Source of the DNA: Paenibacillus sp. N3.4
Lineage (GTDB): Bacteria; Bacillota; Bacilli; Paenibacillales; NBRC-103111
Length of the DNA stretch: 64,000 nt
Assembly (NCBI RefSeq): GCF_008017805.1
Contig: NZ_VRTT01000005.1
Span: 1 to 64,000, forward strand
Direction: 5' to 3'
The stretch's first letter is position 1. Every line of letters begins with the position of its first letter. Of the stretch, positions 9,397 to 18,296 are shown in pieces. The translations under genes and the position numbers were made by a program. Below the pieces are notes generated by a model. The model was given only the letters and a program-made list of their open reading frames with translations. It ran no database searches and was not told the origin of the DNA.

Positions 9397-10167
9397 ATGG
9401 TAGAAAAGAGAAAGTGCATCAAACGTGGAGGTGTAGGTGCTATCGAATATTTAGATATGTTAGCAAAGCTGGGCGTAGGTAACGCGCATCCCGGTGGGTT
9501 CGGGGAGACGGTTGAACAATTGCGCAAGTACCCCATAGAGAAGGGGAAGCATGTATTGGAAGTTGGATGCGGAACTGGCAGGACCGCTTGCTACTTGGCC
9601 GAACAAGGCTGCCAGGTGACTGCCGTCGATATTCGTCCTGAAATGATTGTGAAAGCGATCAAAAGAGGTATTCAACAGAAAGTTGATGTTCGTTTCTTGG
9701 AGGGCGATGTTTGTCAATTGCCGTTTGAGGATCATACGTTTGATGTTGTCTTGGTGGAGTCAGTGACGAACTTTGCTGATGCGCAGAAAGCTGTCTCCGA
9801 ATACTATAGGGTCTTAAAGCCGGGAGGAAAGCTTTATGATCGCGAAGTGATTCGGGTCAAGGAGATGACAGTAGGGGTACACCGTGCTTTGTGCAGCTTC
9901 TATGGGGTGAATAAAATTTACAGCATGGATGAATGGAAACAACTGCTTGAAAGCAGTAACTTCAGCCCAGTTGAGTTCTCCGGTGCACACCCTTTCCCGT
10001 TGACAATGTTCGAAGACCAAGTCCAGCATCCCGACCCAGTACATTTATCGGATAAACAATCGTTCATGGACCCGCGGGTTTGGCAAATAACGGCGAGATA
10101 CGATGAGCTTGTCAATAAATATCATCCTTATATGGGGTACACACTCATGATAGGTTCTAAGAGTTAA
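9397..10167 (+). CDS. Class I SAM-dependent methyltransferase
   Basis: Up to 256 residues. SAM-binding motif I VLEVGCGTGRTACYL lies at about residues 51-65, with an acidic motif II (TAVDIRPEM) and the post-I region VLVESVTNFADA. The fold is of the Methyltransf_11 type; the substrate is unknown. The ATG at 9397 has no clear Shine-Dalgarno and a GGAGGTG lies inside the frame at 9426, so the true start may be further in, although no well-spaced start codon follows it. It stands alone between the transporter operon and the ROK gene. Confidence 0.75.
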   Translation: MVEKRKCIKRGGVGAIEYLDMLAKLGVGNAHPGGFGETVEQLRKYPIEKGKHVLEVGCGTGRTACYLAEQGCQVTAVDIRPEMIVKAIKRGIQQKVDVRFLEGDVCQLPFEDHTFDVVLVESVTNFADAQKAVSEYYRVLKPGGKLYDREVIRVKEMTVGVHRALCSFYGVNKIYSMDEWKQLLESSNFSPVEFSGAHPFPLTMFEDQVQHPDPVHLSDKQSFMDPRVWQITARYDELVNKYHPYMGYTLMIGSKS

Positions 10168-10242
10168 GAACAAAGAGAGGCAGGAATCGCACCCCCTAAT
10201 GGCGAATTATTTGAGAAAGATTATCATTGGGGGTAGTGTCTT

Positions 10243-11457
10243 TTGAATGTGGAAGTCCTAACAGAACGTATTCCGAATCGGAAAGCGAAAGAAATTTATG
10301 AGCGGATTTGCCGTCAAACAACCGTTTCCAAAACAGAGCTGTTAGATCAAAGCGGTTTGACTGTTTCTACATTAACACGATTGTTAGAAGAGCTAACGAC
10401 GCTTGGACTCATTCTTGAGTCCGGTTTCGGTGCTTCGACGGGGGGGCGTAGGCCGATTCTTTACGAAAAGAATCCGGCCTATGCCTACATATTTGGTTTA
10501 GAAATATCCAGAACGCTGTCAAAGCTTGTGCTTGTAGATTTAGCAATGACAAAGCTGGATGCCAAAAGCTGGACCATGACTGCTGAAATGACACCGGATG
10601 AGCTCATTCGGCTGATTACGGAAGAAGCTCACCGCATGCTCGCTCAGCATCAGATCGATAAATCCATGCTGCTTGGAATTGGCATTGGCGCGGTTGGACC
10701 TGTAGATCGCCAGTCAGGTGTGATTCTGGAGCCGTCCTATTTCCCTGCCAATGGCTGGCGAAATGTTGAAATTTGCAGACGTCTAACAGAGCAGCTAGGT
10801 ATTCCAGCGTTACTTGATAACGGTGCAAATACAGCCATTCTGGCTGAATCTTGGTACCAACGCACACAAAGCTTTAAGCATTTGCTCTATATACATGCCG
10901 GTATTGGCTTACGCTCTTCAATGGTTTCTGAAGGAAAGCTCATTTACGGCGCAGTCGATATGGAAGGCTCTGTCGGACAGATGATTATTCAGACCGATGG
11001 TGTCCCTCATCGTGACACTTCCGGCAACTACGGAGCGTTAGAGTCGTATGCTTCCTTATATGCGATTGAAAAAGCGGCACGCTCTGCACTCAAACAAGGA
11101 AGATCAACCCTACTCTCCCATTTGATCCATGATCCGGAACAGTTAACCTACTCCCACGTCTTACAGGCGCTCAAAAAAAATGATCCCCTTGTTGTGGAGA
11201 TCATTTCGGAAGCAGCGACTTATTTTGGCATTGGACTGGCCAATTTATTAAATATTTTACATCCCGAGAAAGTGATTTTGGGAGGGCCCTTAATTGCAGA
11301 AGGCGAGTTGTTCTTTCAAATCGCGACACAAGTGGCCATACGTAAAGCGTATTACTACCCTGCGTATCAGGTTGTATTCAGTAAAGGGCAGTTAGGTGAA
11401 GAAGCTCTTGCTATGGGAGCAGCGGTGCTAGTTATGAACCAACTGGTTAAACTGTAA
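10243..11457 (+). CDS. ROK-family transcriptional regulator
   Basis: 404 residues with an N-terminal winged helix (about 15-75; LLDQSGLTVSTLTRLLEEL) and a ROK sugar-kinase-like domain (GIGIGAVGPVDR, LLDNGANTAILAE). TTG start behind GGGGGTAG. The usual zinc-binding ROK signature C-x-CG-x2-GC is replaced by DTSGNYGALESYAS, with no cysteine left. It probably controls sugar genes, perhaps the adjacent ABC operon (inference). Its stop overlaps the convergent hydrolase gene by 11 bases. Confidence 0.87.
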   Translation: MNVEVLTERIPNRKAKEIYERICRQTTVSKTELLDQSGLTVSTLTRLLEELTTLGLILESGFGASTGGRRPILYEKNPAYAYIFGLEISRTLSKLVLVDLAMTKLDAKSWTMTAEMTPDELIRLITEEAHRMLAQHQIDKSMLLGIGIGAVGPVDRQSGVILEPSYFPANGWRNVEICRRLTEQLGIPALLDNGANTAILAESWYQRTQSFKHLLYIHAGIGLRSSMVSEGKLIYGAVDMEGSVGQMIIQTDGVPHRDTSGNYGALESYASLYAIEKAARSALKQGRSTLLSHLIHDPEQLTYSHVLQALKKNDPLVVEIISEAATYFGIGLANLLNILHPEKVILGGPLIAEGELFFQIATQVAIRKAYYYPAYQVVFSKGQLGEEALAMGAAVLVMNQLVKL

Positions 11458-12240
11458 TGTTGTTAAGAAAGTTCACGAGATGAGCATTAAAAGCTTCGGG
11501 CTTCTCCAGCGGCGTTAAATGAGAGGCAGCCGGTATGACATGAAAGCTTGCATTCGGAATTTGTTCAGCCATTTTCTTCATGATCTCAGGGGGAGCGATA
11601 GCATCCTGCTCACCCGCGATAACGAGTACCGGCACCTTAATGGAGCTGAGAAGGTTAGCCGAATCGCCGCGGTATGCCATAGCCAAACATGCATGGATAA
11701 GTCCTTCAGGGGACATTGATTCCATAACCGTGTTTAAGTTTTCCACCAGCGTAGGATGATCTCTTCTCGTTTGTTCCGTCAGCAGCTTAGGCAGCATAGC
11801 ATCTCTAGCTGCAATCGCTCCATTGTCGTATAAAGAGATGGCCATATGTAACCGATTTTTACGAGCGTCGTGTCCGTCGGCTTCTGGTCGCGTATTTGCC
11901 AGTATGACCGCTGAGAAGCGCTCAGGGGCTTTACGCAGTAGAGCAAATGCTACATATCCGCCCATTGAGAAGCCGCCGAGAGCGGCTTTTTGTATACCCA
12001 TTTGATCCATGAAGGCAAGGATATCATCGGCATACTGGTCCAAAGAGATATTCGTTGTCGGTACCTCTGATTGGCCTAGTCCACGTAAATCTGGTGTAAT
12101 CACGCGATAATTTCCGGCTAAAGCATCGACTTGCCAGTGCCACATGTGATGATCCAGCGGAAAGCCATGCAAGAGGATGACAGGTGAGCCTTGCCCTCTT
12201 TCTTCTACAAATAATTCGGCGCGTTAATCGTTTTTTTCAT
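11447..12240 (-). pseudogene. Alpha/beta hydrolase, frameshifted near the N-terminus
   Basis: The intact frame covers 241 residues from 12172 with LLHGFPLDHHMWHWQ, nucleophile elbow LGGFSMGGYVAFAL, Asp in VIAGEQDAIAPPE and the C-terminal His in PAASHLTPLEKPEAF, a typical esterase/peroxidase-like hydrolase. Upstream, an ATG at 12240 with AAAGGGAG before it starts MKKTINA and then hits TAG. Restoring one G/C at about 12219-12221 would give MKKTINAAELFVEERGQG joined to the main frame. The gene is therefore broken by an apparent 1-base deletion (real or sequencing error). Product of the intact family: serine hydrolase of unknown substrate. Confidence 0.85.
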
Positions 12241-12526
12241 GTACGATCGCACTCCCTTTATGAAATATAGGATATTTCAATTGCTGCATGGCTCCATCAA
12301 CCAATTGGACATATTTACCACTCATAAAGTCCCAGATGACATACCGATAGTAGTTCTAAGGGAGCAGAATGTAGATAAATAGCGAAAAAGTTATGTCTTC
12401 ATACTTTCATTATGGTTAACTCATACTTCTTTAACATTTCATTGGTATTCTCAGATTATACCTCTTGTTAGTAACCATTTAAAGCGAAGTATGAAACATT
12501 TAATTTAGTGAGATGGGGTTATCGAG

Positions 12527-12904
12527 ATGACAAAAAAACCATGGTCCACCCAAGAATTGGACAAGCTTATCCGCCTTTCCGCAGAATGTCCCCCAGTTGT
12601 TATCGCGAGGGAGCTAGCGCGCCCTGTTACATCCGTACGTAAAAAAATGCGTGAAATTGGCGTCAGTTATGTCTCTGGTGAGCAGTGGAAAAGAAGTCAG
12701 ATTCAATACCTCATTTCGGATGAAGGTGCTTCTTTCAAGAAGAACTTAACCCAAGAAACAAAAGAGAACGAGTTCGAGTCGCCTGTCCTTGATGAGTTTT
12801 GGACGACTTTAGTGAAAATGGCTAGAGTTGCGAAAAAGAGGGGGAAAAGGGTGGATGTACTCTCTTTCATTGATACATACCGCAAAATTCGAATTGGTGG
12901 TTAA
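12527..12904 (+). CDS. Hypothetical protein with a Myb/SANT-like helix-turn-helix
   Basis: 125 residues. The N-terminal 50 residues (PWSTQELDKLIRLSAECPPV, then ARPVTSVRKKMREIG) look like a three-helix DNA-binding domain of Myb/SANT or GcrA type. The rest is charged with no recognisable motif. ATG follows GATGGGG. It is monocistronic and followed by a strong terminator. Function unknown; a DNA-binding role is inferred from the helix pattern only. Confidence 0.65.
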   Translation: MTKKPWSTQELDKLIRLSAECPPVVIARELARPVTSVRKKMREIGVSYVSGEQWKRSQIQYLISDEGASFKKNLTQETKENEFESPVLDEFWTTLVKMARVAKKRGKRVDVLSFIDTYRKIRIGG

Positions 12905-12924
12905 ACGGATCGGCAATCATTCAT

Positions 12925-12969
12925 AAAAGGTAAAATCCGTTTCGACGCGATTTTACCTTTTTCTTTTTT
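12925..12969 (+). terminator. Terminator after the hypothetical gene
   Basis: AAAAGGTAAAATC pairs with GATTTTACCTTTT and is followed by a T-rich tract. Confidence 0.9.
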
Positions 12970-13093
12970 CATCTGTAAGGAAAAGACCAGCACTACGCTA
13001 TGACCGAACAGCTTGATGCAATTGTTATACATATGTAAGCTTTGTTTGATTTTTTTACGGTATACTAATTTCAAAGCTTGAGGAGGAAAACGT

Positions 13094-13348
13094 ATGAGCT
13101 CACTCGTTCTTGTCGTTGATGATGAAACGAATATTATCGATGTATGCACGGTGTATCTGCAGCGGGAAGGATATCAGGTCATTGCTGCGACGAATGGCGA
13201 GGAAGCCATCCGTTTGTGGAGGCTGCATAGACCGCAGCTTATTCTTCTTGACCTCATGATGCCTGGCAAAAACGGCTGGCAAGTTTGCGAAGAAATTCGC
13301 AACGACCTGCCGAATTCCAACGATTGGCTGCACAATTTAATCAAATGA
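13094..13348 (+). pseudogene. Response regulator, truncated by deletion
   Basis: Residues 1 to about 74 are a normal receiver domain (VVDDETNIIDV, phosphorylation site LDLMMPGKNG) with AGGAGG before the ATG and a TATACT -10 upstream. After EEIRNDLP the sequence changes to histidine-kinase DNA in another frame and ends at NDWLHNLIK. The rest of the receiver and the whole DNA-binding domain are missing, so it cannot act as a transcription factor. Confidence 0.85.
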
Positions 13349-14076
13349 CGAGCAATCTGAATGAGAGCTTTCAGAAATTGAGAACAGCAGAGGCTTCTCG
13401 TAAAGAGCTTATAGCGAATGTTTCCCATGACTTGCGGACACCAATGGCCTCGATCCAAGCCTTCGTTGAGGCTTTGCAGGATGATGTGATTCAGGATAAA
13501 GCAACCTTTGATCGGTATTTGCAAACGATCCGGCTCGAAACAGGGCGCTTGGATGGCTTGATTCAAGAATTATTTAAGCTTTCGCAGTTGGATGCCGGGG
13601 GGACTGTCTTTGCGCCTGAACGGTATGATGTTGACCATTTGCTGCTCGATGGCTTGCAAAGCTTAGCTTTTCATTTGGAGGAGAAACAACTGAAGATAGA
13701 AGTTGATTTGCCGGATCGACTGCCTCCCGTGGCTATCATGCCGCAGGAAATGAAGCGGGTGCTGTCCAACATTCTGCACAATGCGATACGCTATTCTCCG
13801 TTTGGAGGGACCATTCGTCTGAAGGCAGAACAGATTTCTGATCAGTTTGTACGTTTGGATATTGAGGATCAAGGTGAAGGCATGGAGGAGAGCGATCACA
13901 TTAAAATTTTTGATCGGTTTTATCGTGCAGACCCATCAAGAACGCGTGCGAGTGGCGGAGCGGGATTGGGACTTGCGATCGCCAAGTCTATTGTTCATTT
14001 ACATGGCGGTGCCATAGGCGTAGAGAGTCAAAAAGAGAAAGGAAGTCGGTTTTGGTTTACGATTCCTATTTATTAA
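13285..14076 (+). pseudogene. Sensor histidine kinase, N-terminus lost by deletion
   Basis: Homology starts at about 13312 in the end of a HAMP domain (EFQRLAAQFNQMTSNL). HisKA follows (VSHDLRTPMASIQAFVEALQ), then HATPase_c with DIEDQGEGM, FDRFYRADPSR and GGAGLGLAIAKSI. The membrane and sensor segments are missing because a deletion joined it to the upstream response regulator. A cytosolic kinase core could still be made from an internal start such as ATG 13345, but regulated function is unlikely. Confidence 0.85.
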
Positions 14077-14080
14077 TATG

Positions 14081-14112
14081 AAAACCGCCCGAGATATCTC
14101 GGACGGTTTTTT
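14081..14112. terminator. Bidirectional terminator
   Basis: Near-perfect hairpin AAAACCGCCCGAGA/TCTCGGACGGTTTT with A and T runs on both sides, between convergent genes. Confidence 0.9.
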
Positions 14113-14120
14113 AGTATGCT

Positions 14121-15107
14121 TTATTTTAATGGGGCATTTTCCTTAAACGGGTTCATAAACAATTTGGGAATCGGCGTCTCATAACGCATAAGCTCACCGG
14201 TAGTGGGATGCAAGAAGGCCAGCACGCGCGCGTGAAGTCCTAGTCGGCCGATTTCCTTTGTTTTCGAACCGTATTTCTTGTCTCCGACAACGGGGTGACC
14301 GATATCTTGCATGTGCACACGAATTTGATTTTTACGACCGGTCTCCAGATTCACTTCAAGCAGCGAAAAGCTTCGGTTGGTTTGAATCGTTTTGTAATGG
14401 GTAACGGCGTGTTGGCCGTCATTGGGATAAGGTGTAGAGAACATTTTGAGTGATTTGGCATGTTCCTTGAGCCACGATGTAATCGTACCCTCCGGTTTTC
14501 TCACAGAACCTTCTACCAAAGCGACATAAGTGCGCTCTTTCACACTTTCTTGCCAAGTGTTTTGCAGATGCTGCTGGGCTTTCTCGGTTTTGGCAAACAT
14601 CATCACACCGGATGTATCACGATCTAGTCTATGCACAACGAAAATACGGGCTTTCGGGTCGTGATTGCGCACATGCGCGGTCAGTTGGCGATAAGCCGTT
14701 ACTTCATTTTCCTGCGTATTCGCTGCGATCGAGAGGAGGCCGGCATCCTTTTGAACAACAATGACATCGTCATCCTCATACATAATGGTCATGCCTGCCA
14801 GTGGAATGTCTTCGACTAATTTATCTTTGCTGACTATCACGGTTTGCCCTGGAACCAGAGGGAAATTATAGGCCGTTGTCGCTTTGCCATTCACAGAAAC
14901 TTGTCCACGGGCAAGAATGGCTTTGACGGCATTTCGTCCTAAACTGGAAAGCTTATCTATTAAAAAAGGCAGCAATTCGGAAGCTTCCTTGACCGTATAT
15001 TGTCTTACGTTCGGTTCCGAACTGCTTTTCGATGGATTCTGACCCTGGCTGGGGCTGGGCCTGAATTTCGGCTTTTGGTTCAGTTGTTTATTTGGTTTCT
15101 TTTGCAT
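14121..15107 (-). CDS. RluA-family 23S rRNA/tRNA pseudouridine synthase
   Basis: 328 residues. A basic low-complexity N-tail (about 1-40) is followed by an S4-like RNA-binding domain (LSSLGRNAVKAILARGQVSV) and the RluA catalytic domain with the active-site aspartate in HRLDRDTSGVMMFAK. ATG at 15107 is chosen because AGGAGG lies 8-9 bases upstream; an upstream in-frame ATG at 15152 lacks a site. It isomerises uridine in RNA; the exact target cannot be read from sequence. Confidence 0.88.
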   Translation of the reverse strand: MQKKPNKQLNQKPKFRPSPSQGQNPSKSSSEPNVRQYTVKEASELLPFLIDKLSSLGRNAVKAILARGQVSVNGKATTAYNFPLVPGQTVIVSKDKLVEDIPLAGMTIMYEDDDVIVVQKDAGLLSIAANTQENEVTAYRQLTAHVRNHDPKARIFVVHRLDRDTSGVMMFAKTEKAQQHLQNTWQESVKERTYVALVEGSVRKPEGTITSWLKEHAKSLKMFSTPYPNDGQHAVTHYKTIQTNRSFSLLEVNLETGRKNQIRVHMQDIGHPVVGDKKYGSKTKEIGRLGLHARVLAFLHPTTGELMRYETPIPKLFMNPFKENAPLK

Positions 15108-15277
15108 CTTGTAAAACCTCCTGTGCGATCGTCCACCATATTCTCCATACAATATACCACGTTAGGAAAAGCAAAAGAAACGCTAAAGAGCGCTACTCTT
15201 ACGAAAAGTATGGATATGTCGTAGAGGGGGAAGACTATAAAGCAAAATAGGGGCTACGAGAAGGAGAAAATTCCACG

Positions 15278-15502
15278 ATGCTGCTGTATCAATTAACGCA
15301 ATGGTTTGAAGAGAGAAATTCGCTGCAAAAAGCTTTACTTAGCGGAGTAGAAGATCCGACGGGGGATTTGCAACTGAGAATGCGGGAAGTCGAAGAGCAG
15401 CTCTATTCGCAGGCAGAACGTTGGAGGAATGAGATAGGGGAAGCTTCTTATGTGCAGTTCCCCTATGAGGCGCCATATTTGAAGGATGACATGGTTCTAT
15501 AG
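15278..15502 (+). CDS. Small hypothetical protein
   Basis: 74 residues, acidic and probably helical, with the sequence LQLRMREVEEQLYSQAERW in the middle. AAGGAG lies at a slightly long distance before the ATG. It sits 91 bases upstream of the radical SAM gene and may be cotranscribed with it. No known domain recognised. Confidence 0.55.
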   Translation: MLLYQLTQWFEERNSLQKALLSGVEDPTGDLQLRMREVEEQLYSQAERWRNEIGEASYVQFPYEAPYLKDDMVL

Positions 15503-15593
15503 TGCATTTGGCAGGCGCTGCCTTTGTATTTCCTCGGTTTTCGTGTAGAATTAGGTAGAACAATAAACGAGAACAGAACGAGGTTTTTATATA

Positions 15594-17357
15594 ATGAAAG
15601 TACTTGTATCTACACTTAATGCCAAATTCATTCATACCTCCTTAGCTTTGCGCTATTTAAAAGCTTTTTGTGAAAAAGACTTTGATGTGGAAATATCTGA
15701 ATATACGATTAAAGACCCCGTGATGAATGTTGTCTCGGATATTTATCAAAAAGCTCCGGATGTGCTCGGTTTTTCGTGTTACATTTGGAACATTGAAGAA
15801 ACCATCACGATTATTAAAATGATTAAAAAGATTAGACCCGATTTGCTGATTATGCTCGGAGGCCCTGAGGTTTCCTACGATACGGAGTATTGGATGAACC
15901 GCATACCTGAGGTTGATTTCATCGTGATGGGCGAAGGGGAAGAAACCTTTCATCAATTGTTGACCGAAATTTCAACGACACGCAAGTATCACTTCGTTTA
16001 TGGACTCGCTTACCGTAAGGGTGAGGAGGTCATTTTGATGCCGGGCAGACCCAAGCTAAAGTTGGACGATATTCCTTCTCCTCATCGTTTTGCTGAAGAT
16101 GTGCCGAGCTTGGCTAATCGGGTTGTTTATTTTGAGACGAGCCGCGGCTGTCCCTTCTCTTGCCAGTTCTGTCTGTCCAGTATTGAGGTAGGTGTCCGTT
16201 ATTTCGATATGGAGCGCACAAAGGCGGATTTGCTTTATTTAATTGATTCGGGCGCAAAGCTGATTAAGTTCGTGGATCGAACCTTTAACATTAAGCGGGA
16301 TTATGCGATGGAAATTTTTGAGTTTCTGATTGCTAATCATCGCGGCACCGTCTTTCAGTTTGAAATTACGGCAGACATTATGCGTCCAGAGGTGCTCGAT
16401 TATTTAGCAGAGAATGCCCCGCCGGGCACTTTCCGTTTCGAAATCGGCGTTCAGTCTACGAATGATACGACCAATGATTTGGTACAGCGCCGTCAAAATT
16501 TCTTTAAATTGAGCCGAACGGTTTCAAAGGTGAAAAACAGTTTGAAAATCGATCAGCATCTCGATCTTATCGCGGGGCTTCCGGAAGAGGATTACAACTC
16601 GTTCCGTAAGACGTTTAATGATGTATTCGAGCTGGGGCCGGAAGAATTGCAGCTTGGATTTCTGAAAATGCTTCGCGGCACAGGGATGCGCAACGATGCT
16701 CATAAATATGGTTATGTGTATATGGACCATGCGCCCTATGAAATCCTGGGGAATGACATTTTGCCATTCACGGATTTAATTCGTATTAAGCGCGTTGAAG
16801 ATGTGCTGGAGAAATATTGGAATGCCCACCGTATGGACCATACGGTTAAGTACCTGATTGCGCAGGAGTTTACGTCCGCGTTCGATTTTTTCCAAGAGTT
16901 CGGTGATTTCTGGGAAAAGCGCGGTTGGCAGAAAATCGGGCATCAGCTTGAAGACCTGTTCACCCGTTTGCGAGAGTTCCTGAACGATCGAGGAACAACG
17001 CGTATGAACATCGTGGAAGGTCTTATGAAGATTGATTATTTCCTGGGTCATAAATATAAGCCGCGCAAAATATGGTGGGACTTCACCTTGGAAAAGTCGG
17101 AGCAGAACGCTTACTTCAGACTGCTCGCTGAACAGCCTGAACGCGTGAGCGGAGAGTTCCACCGTCTCCGCATCAATGAAAAGGACCTCCATAAGCATAC
17201 GATGCTGGAGGTTATGCCGTTCGCTTTGCAGACGTATCTGCAAAGCGGGGAGATCGACACAAGCAGCGAGGAGCTGCTTGTGGTGCACTACCCGCCGGAT
17301 GCACAGCAGCCAGCCAGCTGTTACGCCATGCCGCTGGAGCCAGCAGCGGTTATCTAA
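15594..17357 (+). CDS. B12-binding-domain radical SAM protein (DUF4080 type)
   Basis: 587 residues. The N-terminal cobalamin-binding-like Rossmann domain (about 1-140) contains GFSCYIWNIEET and LGGPEVSYD. The radical SAM core has CxxxCxxC (Cys186, 190, 193 in SRGCPFSCQFC) coordinating a 4Fe-4S cluster, then a family-specific C-terminal region. The domain architecture indicates methylation or another radical reaction on an unknown substrate. Followed directly by a strong terminator. Confidence 0.87.
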   Translation: MKVLVSTLNAKFIHTSLALRYLKAFCEKDFDVEISEYTIKDPVMNVVSDIYQKAPDVLGFSCYIWNIEETITIIKMIKKIRPDLLIMLGGPEVSYDTEYWMNRIPEVDFIVMGEGEETFHQLLTEISTTRKYHFVYGLAYRKGEEVILMPGRPKLKLDDIPSPHRFAEDVPSLANRVVYFETSRGCPFSCQFCLSSIEVGVRYFDMERTKADLLYLIDSGAKLIKFVDRTFNIKRDYAMEIFEFLIANHRGTVFQFEITADIMRPEVLDYLAENAPPGTFRFEIGVQSTNDTTNDLVQRRQNFFKLSRTVSKVKNSLKIDQHLDLIAGLPEEDYNSFRKTFNDVFELGPEELQLGFLKMLRGTGMRNDAHKYGYVYMDHAPYEILGNDILPFTDLIRIKRVEDVLEKYWNAHRMDHTVKYLIAQEFTSAFDFFQEFGDFWEKRGWQKIGHQLEDLFTRLREFLNDRGTTRMNIVEGLMKIDYFLGHKYKPRKIWWDFTLEKSEQNAYFRLLAEQPERVSGEFHRLRINEKDLHKHTMLEVMPFALQTYLQSGEIDTSSEELLVVHYPPDAQQPASCYAMPLEPAAVI

Positions 17358-17363
17358 TAAAAC

Positions 17364-17401
17364 GAAGCCCCGCTCTTTCCTTTCAAGGAGAGCGGGGCTT
17401 C
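17364..17401 (+). terminator. Terminator after the radical SAM gene
   Basis: GAAGCCCCGCTCT...AGAGCGGGGCTTC hairpin; strong stem with a short T stretch. Confidence 0.85.
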
Positions 17402-17478
17402 TGTATGTGTATCGCGTGCAGTCAGGTCATCGCGAGGTATTTGATTGAAATGCGATCTGATGGGGTAATCAATGTTAG

Positions 17479-17760
17479 TTGAAACATAAACTTCATGACC
17501 CGAGAGGAGAGCTATCTAAGATTGAAACGTCAACGAAACAACTGGAAGAACAGATTGTAAAGGTGTTGGACGCAAACCATGTATGTTCGTTTGGCACGGT
17601 TGACGGCAAGAAACCAAAAGTGCGCTACATGGCCTTGTTTCACGATGGCTTAACGCTTTATTTGGCGACGAATAATAAAATGGATAAAGTGGATGAAATT
17701 ACACCGTCAACGATTGAATACATGGCCAAAAATGCCAAGCCTCAGGTTTGGAAAAAGTAA
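17479..17760 (+). pseudogene. PPOX-fold (pyridoxamine oxidase-like) protein with internal deletion
   Basis: 93 codons where the family usually has about 140. The first half matches the flavin-binding split barrel of general-stress PPOX proteins (SFGTVDGKKPKVRYMALFHDGLTLYLAT). At KMDKVDEI the frame jumps to the family C-terminus TPSTIEYMAKNAKPQVWKK, so roughly 50 central residues are missing without frame loss. The best ribosome site (GAGGAGA, about 17503-17510) points to ATT at 17521, perhaps a mutated ATG; an in-frame TTG at 17479 has no site. Probably non-functional. Confidence 0.55.
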
Positions 17761-17783
17761 GAACATGCATAGTGTCCATAGCA

Positions 17784-17826
17784 AAGAAGCCTCCATACCA
17801 CTACATTCAGTGGATGGGGGCTTCTT
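17784..17826. terminator. Terminator between convergent genes
   Basis: AAGAAGCCTCCAT...ATGGGGGCTTCTT hairpin (one mismatch) with loop ACCACTACATTCAGTGG. Confidence 0.85.
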
Positions 17827-17855
17827 GATTCCTATTTAAAGGATGGACGCCTTGG

Positions 17856-18083
17856 TTATAGGGTCTTGGAGGCTGGCTTTATTGTTTTGATCTCTGTTTT
17901 TTTAACCGATGTAGCGACTTTGGCGCCGCCATTTTTGTTTTTGGAGGCTTCAGCTCCTTTGACACCAGGACCGGCAGCTGTCGTTTTTCGAACCGGCTTT
18001 CCTTTGCTGCTGGCTTTCCAACGTGTCCAGCCCTTACTGTCAGTGCCTCTTCCCGTTCCGCCTTTACCCTTCGCCTTGCTCAT
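17856..18083 (-). CDS. Small basic protein, DUF3934-like
   Basis: 75 residues, rich in Lys, Gly and Ser, starting MSKAKGKGGTGRGTDSKGW. This start resembles the small DUF3934 family of Bacillales; the longer Lys/Ala tail is unusual. No signal peptide or membrane segment. Nucleic-acid binding is possible from composition, but the function is unknown. Confidence 0.6.
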   Translation of the reverse strand: MSKAKGKGGTGRGTDSKGWTRWKASSKGKPVRKTTAAGPGVKGAEASKNKNGGAKVATSVKKTEIKTIKPASKTL

Positions 18084-18296
18084 ATCCGTTCTTCACCTCA
18101 TTCTTATCAGCTTTCATTATACCATCAATAAGGAGAATAACATCCCACCGGACGCATTTACCTAAAATCGAGCTCACTATGGCAGCATTCATTCATGAGG
18201 TTGATTTGTTTTCCTTAAAAATCCATTGACCATAATGGACGTTAGTGATAAGATTGAAAAAATTTACCTAAGGAACAATGAGGAGGAAATCGTAAA

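Noticed and set aside
12241-12526. Small gene in the 286-base gap between the hydrolase and the Myb-like protein
   Set aside because: No frame with ribosome site and no family resemblance; presumably the two divergent promoters.
15153-15237. Short open stretch reading ERYSYEKYGYVVEGEDYKAK before the small hypothetical gene
   Set aside because: No start codon or ribosome site; may be a gene end remnant, but too short to support.
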